Source of the DNA: Fuerstiella marisgermanici
GTDB taxonomy: Bacteria > Planctomycetota > Planctomycetia > Planctomycetales > Planctomycetaceae
Direction of reading: 5' to 3'
NCBI RefSeq assembly: GCF_001983935.1
Contig: NZ_CP017641.1
Span: 2,108,001 to 2,172,000, forward strand
DNA length: 64,000 bases
A model generated the notes under the pieces. The model did no database searches. It saw only the letters and a list, made by a program, of their open reading frames with translations, and was not told the DNA's origin. This document shows, piece by piece, positions 1 to 9,375 of the stretch. The first letter of the stretch is position 1. Each line of letters begins with the position of its first letter. Both the position numbers and the translations under genes were made by a program.

Positions 1-607
1 ACTGACCGTCCGGCAAATCCGATGGCGCGGGGTTCTTCTTCCATGCATACGGATGATCGCCAAAGTCTTCTTGAGCAACCTGAAAGCCCTGATTGGGCGG
101 CCCGAACTGCGGATGCCACCCGAGATAGCGTTGGAAATGTTGGCTCACATGCCACTTGCCGAAGAAAGCCGTTTCATAGTTTAAGGTAGCCAGCCTTTCC
201 GCGACTGTTATTTCCGCCAGCGGCAGGTTCAACGTATATGGCGGCGCGGCCAGCGGTTGAGGTGCATCTAGCTTTTGGGGACTCGCTTCCGCTTTTGTGA
301 CGAATTCAAACTGCAGCCGAGCAGGCGTGCGACCGGTCAAAATGCTGGCTCGCGCGGCGGAACAAATGGGCGCAGGTGAGTAGCCGTGTGTAAACCGCAT
401 GCCTTCCGATGCCAATCGGTCGATGTGTGGCGTGCGATGCCAGGGGTGGCCATAGCAGCCGACGTCTGACCAGCCAAGGTCATCCGCCAGAATCAACACA
501 ATGTTGGGTTGTGCTGCGTCGCTGGACGGGACCGTAAAGACAGTCAGAGCGATGGCGAAGCAGCAACATAATAACAGGACAGCGCCGGGGGCAGAAAGGT
601 AACTCAT
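1..607 (-). CDS. Secreted sulfatase, C-terminal part outside the window
   Basis: Hydrolyses sulfate esters, probably of sulfated polysaccharides, outside the cytoplasm. Reading from the ATG at 605-607 gives a hydrophobic signal peptide (residues ~8-32), then the metal-binding start typical of the family (IVLILADDLGWSD, ~36-48) and the formylglycine motif CSAAR with Cys82, which fits C-x-[PA]-x-R; that cysteine is matured to formylglycine by an anaerobic- or FGE-type maturase not seen here. The frame stays open to base 1, so the C-terminal half is missing. A family B-type sulfatase usually has 450-550 residues, so less than half is visible. The next gene upstream on the same strand (DinB-like) ends 99 bp away. 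Substrate cannot be named. Confidence 0.9.
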   Translation of the reverse strand, partial: MSYLSAPGAVLLLCCCFAIALTVFTVPSSDAAQPNIVLILADDLGWSDVGCYGHPWHRTPHIDRLASEGMRFTHGYSPAPICSAARASILTGRTPARLQFEFVTKAEASPQKLDAPQPLAAPPYTLNLPLAEITVAERLATLNYETAFFGKWHVSQHFQRYLGWHPQFGPPNQGFQVAQEDFGDHPYAWKKNPAPSDLPDGQ

Positions 608-706
608 AGTGGCCTTCGGTTCAGACGTTCATTCGAAAGCGAGATTGTTTTCGTCGCCAACGTTATTAGTCAGCGATGAAGCATCGCAGATTGAAGGCTG
701 GCGTGA

Positions 707-1939
707 TTACTCGTCCGGCCAACCTGGAAGTTCAAACTTCTTGACGGTGTTGGCCGTGTGCTCGCCGTAGTGCCGAATCATTTGCCGCAGCAATGCTTTC
801 AACGTTGGCCAGCTGCTGCCTGGTGCTTTCTTGTTCAATTCGAGCCCATCTAACAAGTAGGCAAATCGGCGAGTGAAGTCGCTGACTCGCTGCATTTGTC
901 GAGCTTCTTCTTTGCCGTCCCAGTCCGGATGAGCGAATTCATAATCTGGTGGCATCTGTTTGGGGTTCAGATCCATCACGGGAATGGCGGGGGCAATCGC
1001 GTGAAAGATCTGCGAAAAGAACAGCAACTGGCGCCCCATCATGTGCTCGCAATTCCAACGAGGCGTGTGAGTGCCATTGGCAGGTTTGAAGTTGAGCTGC
1101 TTTACTGACAACTTGCTGAAGACCTTCTGCGAATCACTGCACGATTTTTCCATGGCAGCGAACAGTTCGGTCAGCTCATCATTCATCTGCCACGGCTCCG
1201 TCGACAGCGTGACAACAATCGGCTTTGGCGTCTCGGCAAGTGTCGACGAAACGGCCAGCGTGTTGTGGTTAGTTTCGACGACCTTCGCCGTGGCACCGAT
1301 TAGTTCTCGAAATTTTTCGAGTTTCAGCTCCACGTCATCAGTGACCGGGTTCAGCAAAACGACCTTTGGCTGAATTGCGGCGATGAACCCCGAAAGTTGG
1401 CTCTGCTGCAATTGCTTGCCATCAGAAACGGACAGGATCAGCACGTCGGCATCCTTCAGGGCTTCGCCTTTCAGACCTTTTGCTTGCTGCATGGCATCGA
1501 CCGGCACGAATGCAATCAGCACACCGTCGACGGAGATCCTCAAGCAGGCAGCCGTTTGGCGAGGACCGACCGACTTTACTCGCAGTGCATTCTCACCAGG
1601 TTTCGCCTGCCTGCCATCCGCTGTGGGCTGCAACCGATCGGCTTCGGCTGCAGAGATCCAAAGGGCTTTGGCAGCGTTGGGCGGCCGGTACAGGACGTGG
1701 TCGAGGTCGTCACTCGTGGCCACGTGTTGATCGGCTGGGCGAGGCAGCCGTTCTTCGGTGTCTGCTGCAGCGTTGATCGCAAGCTGCAGCCCCCAATGCG
1801 TTTCGATGGAGACGGCTCCACCGGGCCAGCGGCGAAGTGCCAGAGGTTCGCCGTCTGACGCGTGCGTCGCGCCTGGCAAAACAATGGCGGCCAGCAACAG
1901 GCCGACAAGTGCACCAGATCGTTGACGCGGCAGAAACAT
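707..1939 (-). CDS. Secreted DinB-like protein with an N-terminal MBL-like domain
   Basis: 410 residues. Residues 1-27 form a signal peptide ending near ATHA-S. Residues ~30-235 resemble a metal-free metallo-beta-lactamase-type fold: a strand rich in ILIAFVPVDA followed by an ADVLILSVSDG and IQPKVVLLNP pattern, as in MBL-like proteins that have lost their histidines. Residues ~255-405 look like a DinB/YfiT four-helix bundle with histidines at the expected helix positions (CEHMMGR, RHYGEHT), which in the family bind a divalent metal. DinB-like enzymes are often thiol-dependent transferases. The activity here is unknown. It follows the copper ATPase gene on the same strand with a 73-bp gap and may be co-transcribed. 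Confidence 0.75.
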   Translation of the reverse strand: MFLPRQRSGALVGLLLAAIVLPGATHASDGEPLALRRWPGGAVSIETHWGLQLAINAAADTEERLPRPADQHVATSDDLDHVLYRPPNAAKALWISAAEADRLQPTADGRQAKPGENALRVKSVGPRQTAACLRISVDGVLIAFVPVDAMQQAKGLKGEALKDADVLILSVSDGKQLQQSQLSGFIAAIQPKVVLLNPVTDDVELKLEKFRELIGATAKVVETNHNTLAVSSTLAETPKPIVVTLSTEPWQMNDELTELFAAMEKSCSDSQKVFSKLSVKQLNFKPANGTHTPRWNCEHMMGRQLLFFSQIFHAIAPAIPVMDLNPKQMPPDYEFAHPDWDGKEEARQMQRVSDFTRRFAYLLDGLELNKKAPGSSWPTLKALLRQMIRHYGEHTANTVKKFELPGWPDE

Positions 1940-2012
1940 GGCTGAACTCCGAATTCGGACCGTTGCGAAACAGGAAGTACTGCCCCGCAGCGTACACCGA
2001 ATCCGCGTCAGA

Positions 2013-4511
2013 TTACGGACTTTCTGTCGATAATAATCGCAGAGAATTCGAAATGACCAGCAGACTACTCGCGATCATCAACCCAGCCGCGATTGCCGGA
2101 TTTAAAAGGCCACTCGCTGCAAGACACACGCCCACCGCATTGTATCCAAAGGCCCAGAACAGATTCTGTCGAATCACTTTTTGAGTCCGTCGAGCCAGAT
2201 CGATGGCCCAGGGAATGCGAGTGAGGTCGTTGCTAAGTAGGCACAACTGAGCCGAATCTCGCGACACGTCGGCTCCACAACCCATGGCGATACCGACGTC
2301 GCTGGCCGCCAATGCCGGAGCATCGTTGATTCCGTCTCCCACCATGACCGTGTTGCCGTGCTCCCGACGCACTTCGGCCACTCGCAACACTTTCTGTTCG
2401 GGGTTCAGGCTGCAGGTGACGTTCAGTCCCGGCACATTGAGGTGTTCCGTTAAAAATCGCCCTTTCGAAGGTCGATCGCCGGACAGCACATGCAACGCTT
2501 CGGTTTGTTCGGCCAGCTTTGTCAACGCCGACCTGGCTTCCGGACGGACAGCTTCCGAAAGCAGAAAACCGACCGCAGGAATCCGATCGATCGACAGCAG
2601 CACGATTGACGCCGCCTGTTGGTCCGCCGCCATCCGCAACCGATCCAGTTGGATTCGGAGCGGTAAAGAAACACTCGCCTGGCACGCGACGCAGAGGTCT
2701 GGTACCGAACCGGCTGGCAGCATTTCGGCCCGATGCATACTGCAGCACGAAAATTCGACGCTCCCCAGCCTGACCAATCGTCCATCCGAAAGATTCGCCT
2801 CAACCCCGCCGCCCGGCACGGTCCGTAGAGAATGCAGGCTGCAATCGATAAACGGTCCGCCTAAATGGCCAGCTTTGGCCATAGATCCCGAATCGAACTT
2901 GCCGAGCAAACCTTCGATCTCGGCCATTTGCTGCACCTCGGCGACGCGACTGGACGGTACATGCACAGCCTGGCCGCGACTCAGAGCACAACCATTGGCT
3001 GCGGCTGCCAGGTAAGGGCAATTCAATAACTGTGTTGTACACGTGTTTGCGTTCGCCAAGGCAACGTCTGTTACAGGTTTCTCCAGCGGCCGCGTCGCTT
3101 CTGAATTCAGTTTACAAGATGCCTGGTCATCGCGAAGGCAATAGGCCGCGACGGCTCGCGAAAATGGATGTGTCGACGACGACGCAAGGTGTCCGGCAAG
3201 TTGCAACGCATCGTCGGGCGAACCGTCGCCGAAGAATGCTTTTTGGCTTACCTGTGGAGTACCAGTTGTGAGCGTGCCCGTTTTGTCCAGACAAACTGCT
3301 TTCACACCGGCCAGGCGTTCGACCGCTTCGCCGCTACGAAACAATACCTGATGCTTGATCGCAGTACTCAATGACGTCCAGACGGCCAGTGGAGTCGCCA
3401 GACCAAGAGCACACGGGCATGCGATCAACAGCACAGACATCATGGTCTGAATGGCGATTCCTGCGCCCGCCGACCAGTGCCACGCCAGTGTTGCCGCAGC
3501 GACAAGAGTTATCACAGGAAAGAACCACGAGGCGACTCGATCGGCCAACCGCTGGTAGTAGCCGCGAGCCGCTCTGGCTTCCTGCAACATTGCCAGCAAC
3601 CGCCCGAAAGAACCTTCCCGAAATTTTGACGTAACTTGCACGTGCAGATCACCGTCCAGGTTCACGGTTCCCGCCAAAACCGAATTGCCCACCGATTTTT
3701 CAACCGGGATGCTCTCACCGGTAAAGACCTGCTCATCGACAGTCGTGCGGCCGCGTGTGATCGTGGCGTCCGTAGGAAAACGTTCCCCCGCCCGGATGCG
3801 CAGTATGTCGCCCAAAGCAACACTGGCCGCCGCAATGGATTCTTCACTCGAGTCTGTCCCACTATCCACATCCGGGGTTTGAGCGGTGATACGGTTGACT
3901 GTTTCTGGCAATAGCGTTAGCAGCTTATCCAGCGCTTCTGTCGCTTTTTGTTTTCCGGCGGCTTCGATCCACCGGCCCAGAGTGATCATGACCAGCACGG
4001 TGGCGCCGACTTCGAAATAAATCGTGCCGGATTCACGAACGACGTTGATCACCGAGGTCGCATAAGCGGCGAACACGGCGAGACCAATCAGAAGGTCCGT
4101 GGAATAAACGCGTTGCCGCCAACTGTCGATCGCGTTCTGCAATAAGGGAACCCCCAAGAGCAGCAGCACTGGCAAAGCGAACAGCATGCTAAGCCAGCGG
4201 AAGACCTCGAACAGCGTCAGTTGAAACGGGTCGGGCTCAACATCGTAGACGTCCAGCGACCACATGGTCATCGTGAACGCCATCAGATTCATCGTGAAGA
4301 AAATTGCCAGCCCGAGGCGAATGACCGTCCACCGGATGGCGCCCTCGTTCCCCTGCTCCTGCACCACAGCATGAGCGAATCGGCACCCATAGCAGCAGTA
4401 GGCGGGTGTATCGACTGTGCCGACTGGCAGACCACAGTACGTACATTGTCCTTTGGCCGACGGGGCAAGCGACGGACCATCAACCGCTTCAGCTGCGGCG
4501 GTGCTGGCCAT
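2013..4511 (-). CDS. ccoI: Copper-translocating P1B-type ATPase, CcoI/FixI type
   Basis: Exports copper across the cytoplasmic membrane and, in the CcoI group, supplies the CuB centre of cbb3 oxidase. It has 832 residues. The N-terminus has two cysteine pairs (CTYC and YCCYGC, residues ~23-43) in place of a classical CxxC HMA domain, which is typical of CcoI. The membrane metal site CPC occurs at ~360 (ACPCALGLATP), the phosphorylated aspartate in DKTGTLTTG at ~405, and the hinge GDGINDAPALA near ~735. Its 3' location behind ccoNO-like genes supports the oxidase-assembly role. An extra loop (~480-570) with several cysteines sits in the nucleotide-binding region and is unusual. Start is the ATG at 4511, 11 bp after the upstream small gene. 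Confidence 0.9.
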   Translation of the reverse strand: MASTAAAEAVDGPSLAPSAKGQCTYCGLPVGTVDTPAYCCYGCRFAHAVVQEQGNEGAIRWTVIRLGLAIFFTMNLMAFTMTMWSLDVYDVEPDPFQLTLFEVFRWLSMLFALPVLLLLGVPLLQNAIDSWRQRVYSTDLLIGLAVFAAYATSVINVVRESGTIYFEVGATVLVMITLGRWIEAAGKQKATEALDKLLTLLPETVNRITAQTPDVDSGTDSSEESIAAASVALGDILRIRAGERFPTDATITRGRTTVDEQVFTGESIPVEKSVGNSVLAGTVNLDGDLHVQVTSKFREGSFGRLLAMLQEARAARGYYQRLADRVASWFFPVITLVAAATLAWHWSAGAGIAIQTMMSVLLIACPCALGLATPLAVWTSLSTAIKHQVLFRSGEAVERLAGVKAVCLDKTGTLTTGTPQVSQKAFFGDGSPDDALQLAGHLASSSTHPFSRAVAAYCLRDDQASCKLNSEATRPLEKPVTDVALANANTCTTQLLNCPYLAAAANGCALSRGQAVHVPSSRVAEVQQMAEIEGLLGKFDSGSMAKAGHLGGPFIDCSLHSLRTVPGGGVEANLSDGRLVRLGSVEFSCCSMHRAEMLPAGSVPDLCVACQASVSLPLRIQLDRLRMAADQQAASIVLLSIDRIPAVGFLLSEAVRPEARSALTKLAEQTEALHVLSGDRPSKGRFLTEHLNVPGLNVTCSLNPEQKVLRVAEVRREHGNTVMVGDGINDAPALAASDVGIAMGCGADVSRDSAQLCLLSNDLTRIPWAIDLARRTQKVIRQNLFWAFGYNAVGVCLAASGLLNPAIAAGLMIASSLLVISNSLRLLSTESP

Positions 4512-4522
4512 GAATCAATGCC

Positions 4523-4717
4523 CTACGGAGGCGAAATCAGTTCGATCTGCATCGCGGGAAAGAAGTAAGTGATGATGTAGTAAACTGTAAAAATCCAGAA
4601 ACCGATCCAGATGGTTCGGACATACCACGGTATCACGTTTCCTCGATAATGATGGAACGTGTGCTCTGTATCGGGGTCCGGCTGTTCAACGGTTTCACTG
4701 TTGGTGACTTCTATCAT
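4523..4717 (-). CDS. Small one-helix protein resembling the N-terminus of CcoP
   Basis: 64 residues with a single membrane helix (~34-53, IWIGFWIFTVYYIITYFF). Before the helix lies EHTFHHYRGNVIPWY, which resembles the FixP_N/CcoP motif (HxYDGIxExDNPLPxWW) that anchors the diheme subunit of cbb3 oxidase. No haem motif follows, so it looks like the membrane anchor alone. Its ATG overlaps the stop of the upstream gene (4714-4717), so translation is probably coupled. It could equally be a CcoQ-like assembly subunit. The family assignment is inference from a short motif. Confidence 0.7.
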   Translation of the reverse strand: MIEVTNSETVEQPDPDTEHTFHHYRGNVIPWYVRTIWIGFWIFTVYYIITYFFPAMQIELISPP

Positions 4718-5031
4718 TGTTCCTTATCCAACATTTCTTCGTTCTCAAGCATCGTAAACTTGGGATGTTCGAGGTCGTTAAACATTCCGTTGATAGCGGA
4801 CCACAGAAGCAGGAAGAAGAATCCTGCACTTGCCAGCAGGTAATTTACTACAGGCGTGATCGCAAACCCGCCATCGGCCTCACCCTGCGACAAATTGACG
4901 AGTTCCATGAACTTCATCACAAACCCGAGCATGCTGGGGATCAGGATGAGGACCGCAAATATGATTGTCACGACCCACGCCACCGTCGCGCCTCGGCGAG
5001 GGTAATGCTTTAACGGGACTTGCTTTTGCAT
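4714..5031 (-). CDS. Two-helix membrane protein of the oxidase operon
   Basis: 105 residues from the ATG at 5029-5031. A longer reading from a GTG at 5067 has no better ribosome site. Two hydrophobic segments (~20-42 and ~63-85 in this numbering) flank a polar loop. The C-terminus is acidic (NEEMLDKEQ). I do not recognise a family. Its position between ccoO-like and CcoP-anchor-like genes and its coupling to the next gene suggest an accessory or structural subunit of the cbb3-type oxidase. About 186 bp separates it from ccoO, longer than other gaps in the operon. Confidence 0.7.
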   Translation of the reverse strand: MQKQVPLKHYPRRGATVAWVVTIIFAVLILIPSMLGFVMKFMELVNLSQGEADGGFAITPVVNYLLASAGFFFLLLWSAINGMFNDLEHPKFTMLENEEMLDKEQ

Positions 5032-5217
5032 AATCAATTTCCGTGGCTTGAACTTCTGAACGGGCACAAGTTCGATGGCTGGTTGGTGGCCAGCTTCCGA
5101 ATAGCTTATGTGGTCAGTCGCTCAGGCATGCCAATTGCCGTTTGCTTTTTACTCGTAAAGATCACCTAACTGTATACCGATCGAAAGGCTGATTAGCTTA
5201 GCGATGCTTCGGCCCTG

Positions 5218-5946
5218 CTACTCGTCGTCGCCTTCGTCATCTTCCTCTGTGGGCTCTTCCTCTTCTTCCACCGGTTTCAGCCAATCCATTGCTTCCTGGT
5301 AATCTTCATAGTATGGATAGCTTTCCTGCCAGGATCCAAGCCATTGCACGTAAGTCATTATCGCCAACCCGCGTTCGTTGGGCTTGTCAGGCGAACCATC
5401 AAAAAACCACGGATATTCTGGCATCGGTGAATTCTGTGACAGCGTCTCCGGCTTGAAGAAGTGGACTGCATGCCAGTCATTGCTACGACGTCCGCCTTCG
5501 CGACTAAGGTCAGGGCCGACACGGCGAGTTCCAAACATCACTGGGCGGTTCAATTCGTTTTGATATTCCCACGACCGTGCCACCGGGCCCCAACGTTCTT
5601 CTTCATTCGACACGGGGCGAACAAACTGACTGTGACAATGCCAGCAGCCTTCGCCGACGTAAAGCTTGTGGCCGTAACGCAAGGCTTCAGCACACTTCTC
5701 GTTCCACCACTCATCGTGTTCGGCTTCGCCACCGGGAGGTTCACCGTAGGCAGCGTTGAACGATTCGGGATATCGACGTGCCATGTCTTCGAACTGATAG
5801 CGAAGGTTGCTGTTGATCAGTTCGGGTACGGTTTGTTCCTTCAGGTCGTCATACATCAGCGCTGGCACCAGCGCATTTGATACGAAGGATAGAAGGAAGA
5901 AGCCGATCCCAGCGATGTACAGGACGCCTGCTTTGCTTTCGAACAT
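5218..5946 (-). CDS. ccoO: cbb3-type cytochrome c oxidase subunit II (monohaem)
   Basis: Membrane-anchored monohaem cytochrome c that passes electrons to the CcoN catalytic subunit. It has 242 residues: one N-terminal membrane helix (~7-26), then a periplasmic domain with the haem-binding CWHCH motif (~97-101) followed by the CcoO signature SQFVRPVSNEEERWGP. The probable methionine ligand lies in NSPMPEYPW. The C-terminus is an acidic run of Glu and Asp (EEEEEPTEEDDEGDDE), which is not usual for the family. It lies directly downstream of ccoN on the same strand with a 106-bp gap. Confidence 0.93.
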   Translation of the reverse strand: MFESKAGVLYIAGIGFFLLSFVSNALVPALMYDDLKEQTVPELINSNLRYQFEDMARRYPESFNAAYGEPPGGEAEHDEWWNEKCAEALRYGHKLYVGEGCWHCHSQFVRPVSNEEERWGPVARSWEYQNELNRPVMFGTRRVGPDLSREGGRRSNDWHAVHFFKPETLSQNSPMPEYPWFFDGSPDKPNERGLAIMTYVQWLGSWQESYPYYEDYQEAMDWLKPVEEEEEPTEEDDEGDDE

Positions 5947-6052
5947 GGTGGCAAGAGTTTCGAGTTTTGGGATGTGAGCCGGTCCCTAAGAACCGACTCG
6001 TCCCGCGTGAATTAGATATTGGGAGCTCAGTGAAGTTGGGTGAATGATGGAG

Positions 6053-7486
6053 CTACGCCAGGGCGGTTTCTCCTGTACCGGACTGTTCCGGCACGCTGGT
6101 CCAGGTCTTCCAAATGTTCCAGATGAACACGAGAACGCCGGCAAACATGCACAGTCCGGCAATCACACGGATCACCCAGAACGGATGCGAAATATCAGTT
6201 GACGCATCCCATGGCTCCAGAGCGGCCCATGACCAGCCTTGAAACAGGCCAAGCAACGTCAAATCACTAACCATGATGATGATCCCAAGCGTACTTAACC
6301 AATAGTGCCATTCGCATGCCTTCAGGCTATACCAGCCTCGGTTTAGCAACCGAGGGAACAGATAGGTCATGGTGCCCATGATCCACATACTGAAGACACC
6401 AAACATTACCAGATGAGCGTGGCCGACGACCCAGTCCGAGAAGTGAATGACCTTCTGGAAGGTCAGAGTTACCTGAAACGCACACTGAAAACAGGTCAGA
6501 AAGTAGAAGACCATGCCCGTGTAGTACCAGCGGATAGGGAGGTTGGTTTTGATCACATGCCCCGATCCCCAGATCGTTCCGAAGAAGTTGATAATGACAG
6601 TGGTCACTACCAGCTCAACTGCGATGGTCGACACGACGGCTCCATATTGCAGGAACATCGGGATGGGCGTGTAAAGAAAGTGGTGGATACCCTGCAAGGG
6701 ATAAAAGAAGGCAAGACCCCAGAAACCTACCAGTGAAAGACCGTGACTCCAAATTGGACGTTTTAACAGGATGGGAACAAAGTAGTACATCATTCCCCAA
6801 CCCGCCGGTGTGACAAAAAGACCGACAAGGTCGTGGATGAACAAGCCGCCGACGGCACCAGCACTGGTTCCGGTCACAAAGTATTGAGGGACGAAGTTAC
6901 CCATGGCGTATGTCAGGAATGTCCAGACAAACATGGCCATGAAGTACCACAGGGTCACGTAAATCGGACCTTTAGTTTTTGAAATAGGTGCCATGAAGTT
7001 GATGGCCACCAGAAGCAGTCCCAGCTGAGCGAATGGGTCAATCCATACAGGAGTCTCGCCCCATTCCAGCCCTTGAGCTTCGCCAAATAATATGCCAACC
7101 GCAGTGCCCAGGACGACCAGTTGCCACGCGATATAGATCACCCACGATAGCTTCTTGTTGAGGACCGGGTGCAGAGTGAGGCGTGGGACGATCCAGTGCA
7201 GCGATCCCAGGAACCCATTGGCCAGAAATCCGTATGCAATCGCATTGGTGTGAACCATTCGCCAACGTCCGGGCGAAAAGATTTCGATTCCTGCGAGCGG
7301 GTTATGGCGGATCAATTGGAAGGCCATCAGGATGCCGCCGAGCATTGAAACCAGCATAAACGCCAATGCGGTGACGTAGTACAGCTTCACCAGCGTCTCG
7401 TCCACGAGGTTTTCGTGCGTGACGGTGGTGGCCGGCAGATTTTGATCGGCCGATTCCGTTGGATGGGGGCTTGGTGCGTCAGACAT
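6053..7486 (-). CDS. ccoN: cbb3-type cytochrome c oxidase catalytic subunit I
   Basis: Reduces oxygen to water at a haem b3-CuB centre and pumps protons. It has 477 residues and about 12 membrane helices. Haem and copper ligands can be matched: VHTNAIAYGF (low-spin haem His), FIHDLVGLF (CuB His in place of the usual YGHN), GIHHFLYTPIP (CuB His pair) with the cross-link tyrosine expected in FFYPLQGIHH, and VVGHAHLVMFG (haem His pair). This is a haem-copper oxidase of the C family, though the first CuB motif differs from the proteobacterial sequence. ccoO follows. Confidence 0.93.
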   Translation of the reverse strand: MSDAPSPHPTESADQNLPATTVTHENLVDETLVKLYYVTALAFMLVSMLGGILMAFQLIRHNPLAGIEIFSPGRWRMVHTNAIAYGFLANGFLGSLHWIVPRLTLHPVLNKKLSWVIYIAWQLVVLGTAVGILFGEAQGLEWGETPVWIDPFAQLGLLLVAINFMAPISKTKGPIYVTLWYFMAMFVWTFLTYAMGNFVPQYFVTGTSAGAVGGLFIHDLVGLFVTPAGWGMMYYFVPILLKRPIWSHGLSLVGFWGLAFFYPLQGIHHFLYTPIPMFLQYGAVVSTIAVELVVTTVIINFFGTIWGSGHVIKTNLPIRWYYTGMVFYFLTCFQCAFQVTLTFQKVIHFSDWVVGHAHLVMFGVFSMWIMGTMTYLFPRLLNRGWYSLKACEWHYWLSTLGIIIMVSDLTLLGLFQGWSWAALEPWDASTDISHPFWVIRVIAGLCMFAGVLVFIWNIWKTWTSVPEQSGTGETALA

Positions 7487-7662
7487 TCTCTAACTTCGAA
7501 TCTGAGATGTAGCTTGACTCTCCAGAGTCGAGCAAAGTGCGCTTCGATTCCGGCTGATTGGGTGATGTACAAAGGAAGCCTACGGGATAAGGCGAGCCTC
7601 GTTTGCTTCTATCATTTGGTTGTCGTGCGATGTGCGTTTTGACTCTGGCGAGCCACTGTGAG

Positions 7663-8334
7663 TTACGTTGGCGAAGGATTCGCCGGATTCGTGGGCCGTT
7701 TGTAGAACTCGAAATGTCCAAGCGGTGCCATCAAAGCCATTGTCCAGCCGAAGACCAAGTGAGTCGCCATTGCCACCCACCACGGCATGTATTCTCCGCT
7801 GGTAATCCAGTTTCCGCCGAAGAGTGCTGGCTGCAGCCATGAGAGCACGAAATAGAAGTTCACGATCCAGACCCCGATGGCCAATACTGAGCCCCAGATC
7901 AACCGCGTGACCAACGACTTATCGATTGCAAAGCGTCCGATGACCCAGTGAAAGAAAACTCCCAGAACACTGCCGGTTCCGACGTATAAGCAGCAACCCA
8001 GCGCCAAGATCATTCCGTCATCAATCCGTAGGTTCGTGCCTGCTTCAGTTCCCAGATTCAAGGCTTCTTTGCCCAATGGGAAGGTCATGTAAACACGAAT
8101 GATTTCCAGCGAATCTTTACCAGCAACGGTAGCTCCGATCACGTTGAACAGAAGGCTGACCATCGCCGCGATGCCGCCGAATACGAAACCGACTGTGCCG
8201 TACCACGTGCCGTAAAACTTGCTTTGGTCCCATTGATCAAGTGGTGGCTGGGCCGCCCGAATTTCGTTTTCGAGCGCGGCCACACGGGCTTTCAGTTCGG
8301 CCAGTTCGGCCTTTTGTTGAGCAATGTCTGTCAT
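7663..8334 (-). CDS. Four-helix membrane protein of the oxidase operon
   Basis: 223 residues. An N-terminal coiled coil (~5-30, AELAELKARVAALENEI) is followed by four membrane helices (approximately 48-70, 108-130, 146-168 and 186-205). It starts 3 bp after the stop of the diheme cytochrome gene and is followed, after 176 bp, by ccoN, so it belongs to the same transcription unit. I do not recognise the family. By position it could be a membrane subunit connecting the cytochrome c lipoprotein to the oxidase. It has no CxxCH and no obvious haem histidine pairs. Confidence 0.75.
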   Translation of the reverse strand: MTDIAQQKAELAELKARVAALENEIRAAQPPLDQWDQSKFYGTWYGTVGFVFGGIAAMVSLLFNVIGATVAGKDSLEIIRVYMTFPLGKEALNLGTEAGTNLRIDDGMILALGCCLYVGTGSVLGVFFHWVIGRFAIDKSLVTRLIWGSVLAIGVWIVNFYFVLSWLQPALFGGNWITSGEYMPWWVAMATHLVFGWTMALMAPLGHFEFYKRPTNPANPSPT

Positions 8335-8337
8335 GAT

Positions 8338-9375
8338 TTACTCTGTCTCCTCACTGGCGCCCTGATCGTACGGTTTCATCAAACCGGCCGGTATTTTTGT
8401 GCCATAGCGACGTCGGTTGGAGACCTCCAGAACGTATGCCACCAGGTTCCAGATCGTTTCAGGTTCACTCTGCAACGAACTCTTAAACCCAGGCATTGGT
8501 GTTCCATTAATACCGTTCAGAATGCGGCGATAAATATCGATGGGTTCCTGTCCGCCGTGCAGCATTCCGGACGTCAGGTCAGCGGCCCGCGTTGCATGCC
8601 CCCAGCTATCTTTACCGATGTTGTCTTTGGTGTGGCCACGACCGTCGTCGCCGTGACACTTGCTGCACCCTTTACTCAAAAATGCTTCTCGCCCCTGTTT
8701 GGCTCGAGCTTCCGTGAGTTCCGGCTGAGGCGTCAGTGGTTGAGTCAGGCTGGTTTTTGCCGTCTGCCAGCGGTTGACAACGTCTTCGATAAACTCGGGA
8801 ATGAAGTCCTCATCCAGTTCCTCGGCAGCTTCCGCTTCCATGGCCAATTGGTATTCCAGCTCGCCTCGCTGAGCCAGCACCATCACATAATCGACAACGG
8901 CGTTCACGTCTTTGTCTTTGATACGGTTGAATCGCGGCATTGACGTCCCGGTGACGCCTCGCCGCACTACCGCAATCAAGTCTTCCCGTCGCGGCTTATT
9001 GCCGTATGGCGTCGACGTGAACTTAAAGATGCCTCGCGTGTAATCGCGCGGCTTCGGATATAGATATTTGGCTGCTTCCCCATTGCCATCGCCGCTCACG
9101 CCATGACACTGCACGCACCGCTTCATGTAGACCTGCTGGCCGTGCTTGAGGTGCAGGTTGAAATCGAAATCGTCTTTCGATTCGCTAATCATGCGAGGTT
9201 CGCGGGCGCTGCCGGAATTCTCATTAACGATCCCAACCAACTGTTCTCGCAGAGCTTCGTCGGGGAGTTCACTGACCAGTTCGCTGGACGTCCAACGAAT
9301 CGGTTCGGCGCGTTCGCAACCAGACAAGGTCAGCGACATGAGAGCCGTGGCAATCGGAATAGTAAATAGTCGCAT
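8338..9375 (-). CDS. Diheme cytochrome c lipoprotein of the oxidase operon
   Basis: Electron carrier on the outer face of the cytoplasmic membrane. The ATG at 9373-9375 gives a lipoprotein signal (LTLSGC, lipidated Cys ~19); a longer frame exists to 9435 but would bury this signal. Two class I cytochrome c domains follow: CVQCH at ~85-89 and CSKCH at ~235-239, each with a later Met candidate (TSMPRF and TPMPGF). Being first in the operon and carrying two haems, it probably takes the place of the CcoP subunit, which is otherwise missing. The gene has 345 codons. No clear promoter motif was identified upstream. Confidence 0.88.
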   Translation of the reverse strand: MRLFTIPIATALMSLTLSGCERAEPIRWTSSELVSELPDEALREQLVGIVNENSGSAREPRMISESKDDFDFNLHLKHGQQVYMKRCVQCHGVSGDGNGEAAKYLYPKPRDYTRGIFKFTSTPYGNKPRREDLIAVVRRGVTGTSMPRFNRIKDKDVNAVVDYVMVLAQRGELEYQLAMEAEAAEELDEDFIPEFIEDVVNRWQTAKTSLTQPLTPQPELTEARAKQGREAFLSKGCSKCHGDDGRGHTKDNIGKDSWGHATRAADLTSGMLHGGQEPIDIYRRILNGINGTPMPGFKSSLQSEPETIWNLVAYVLEVSNRRRYGTKIPAGLMKPYDQGASEETE

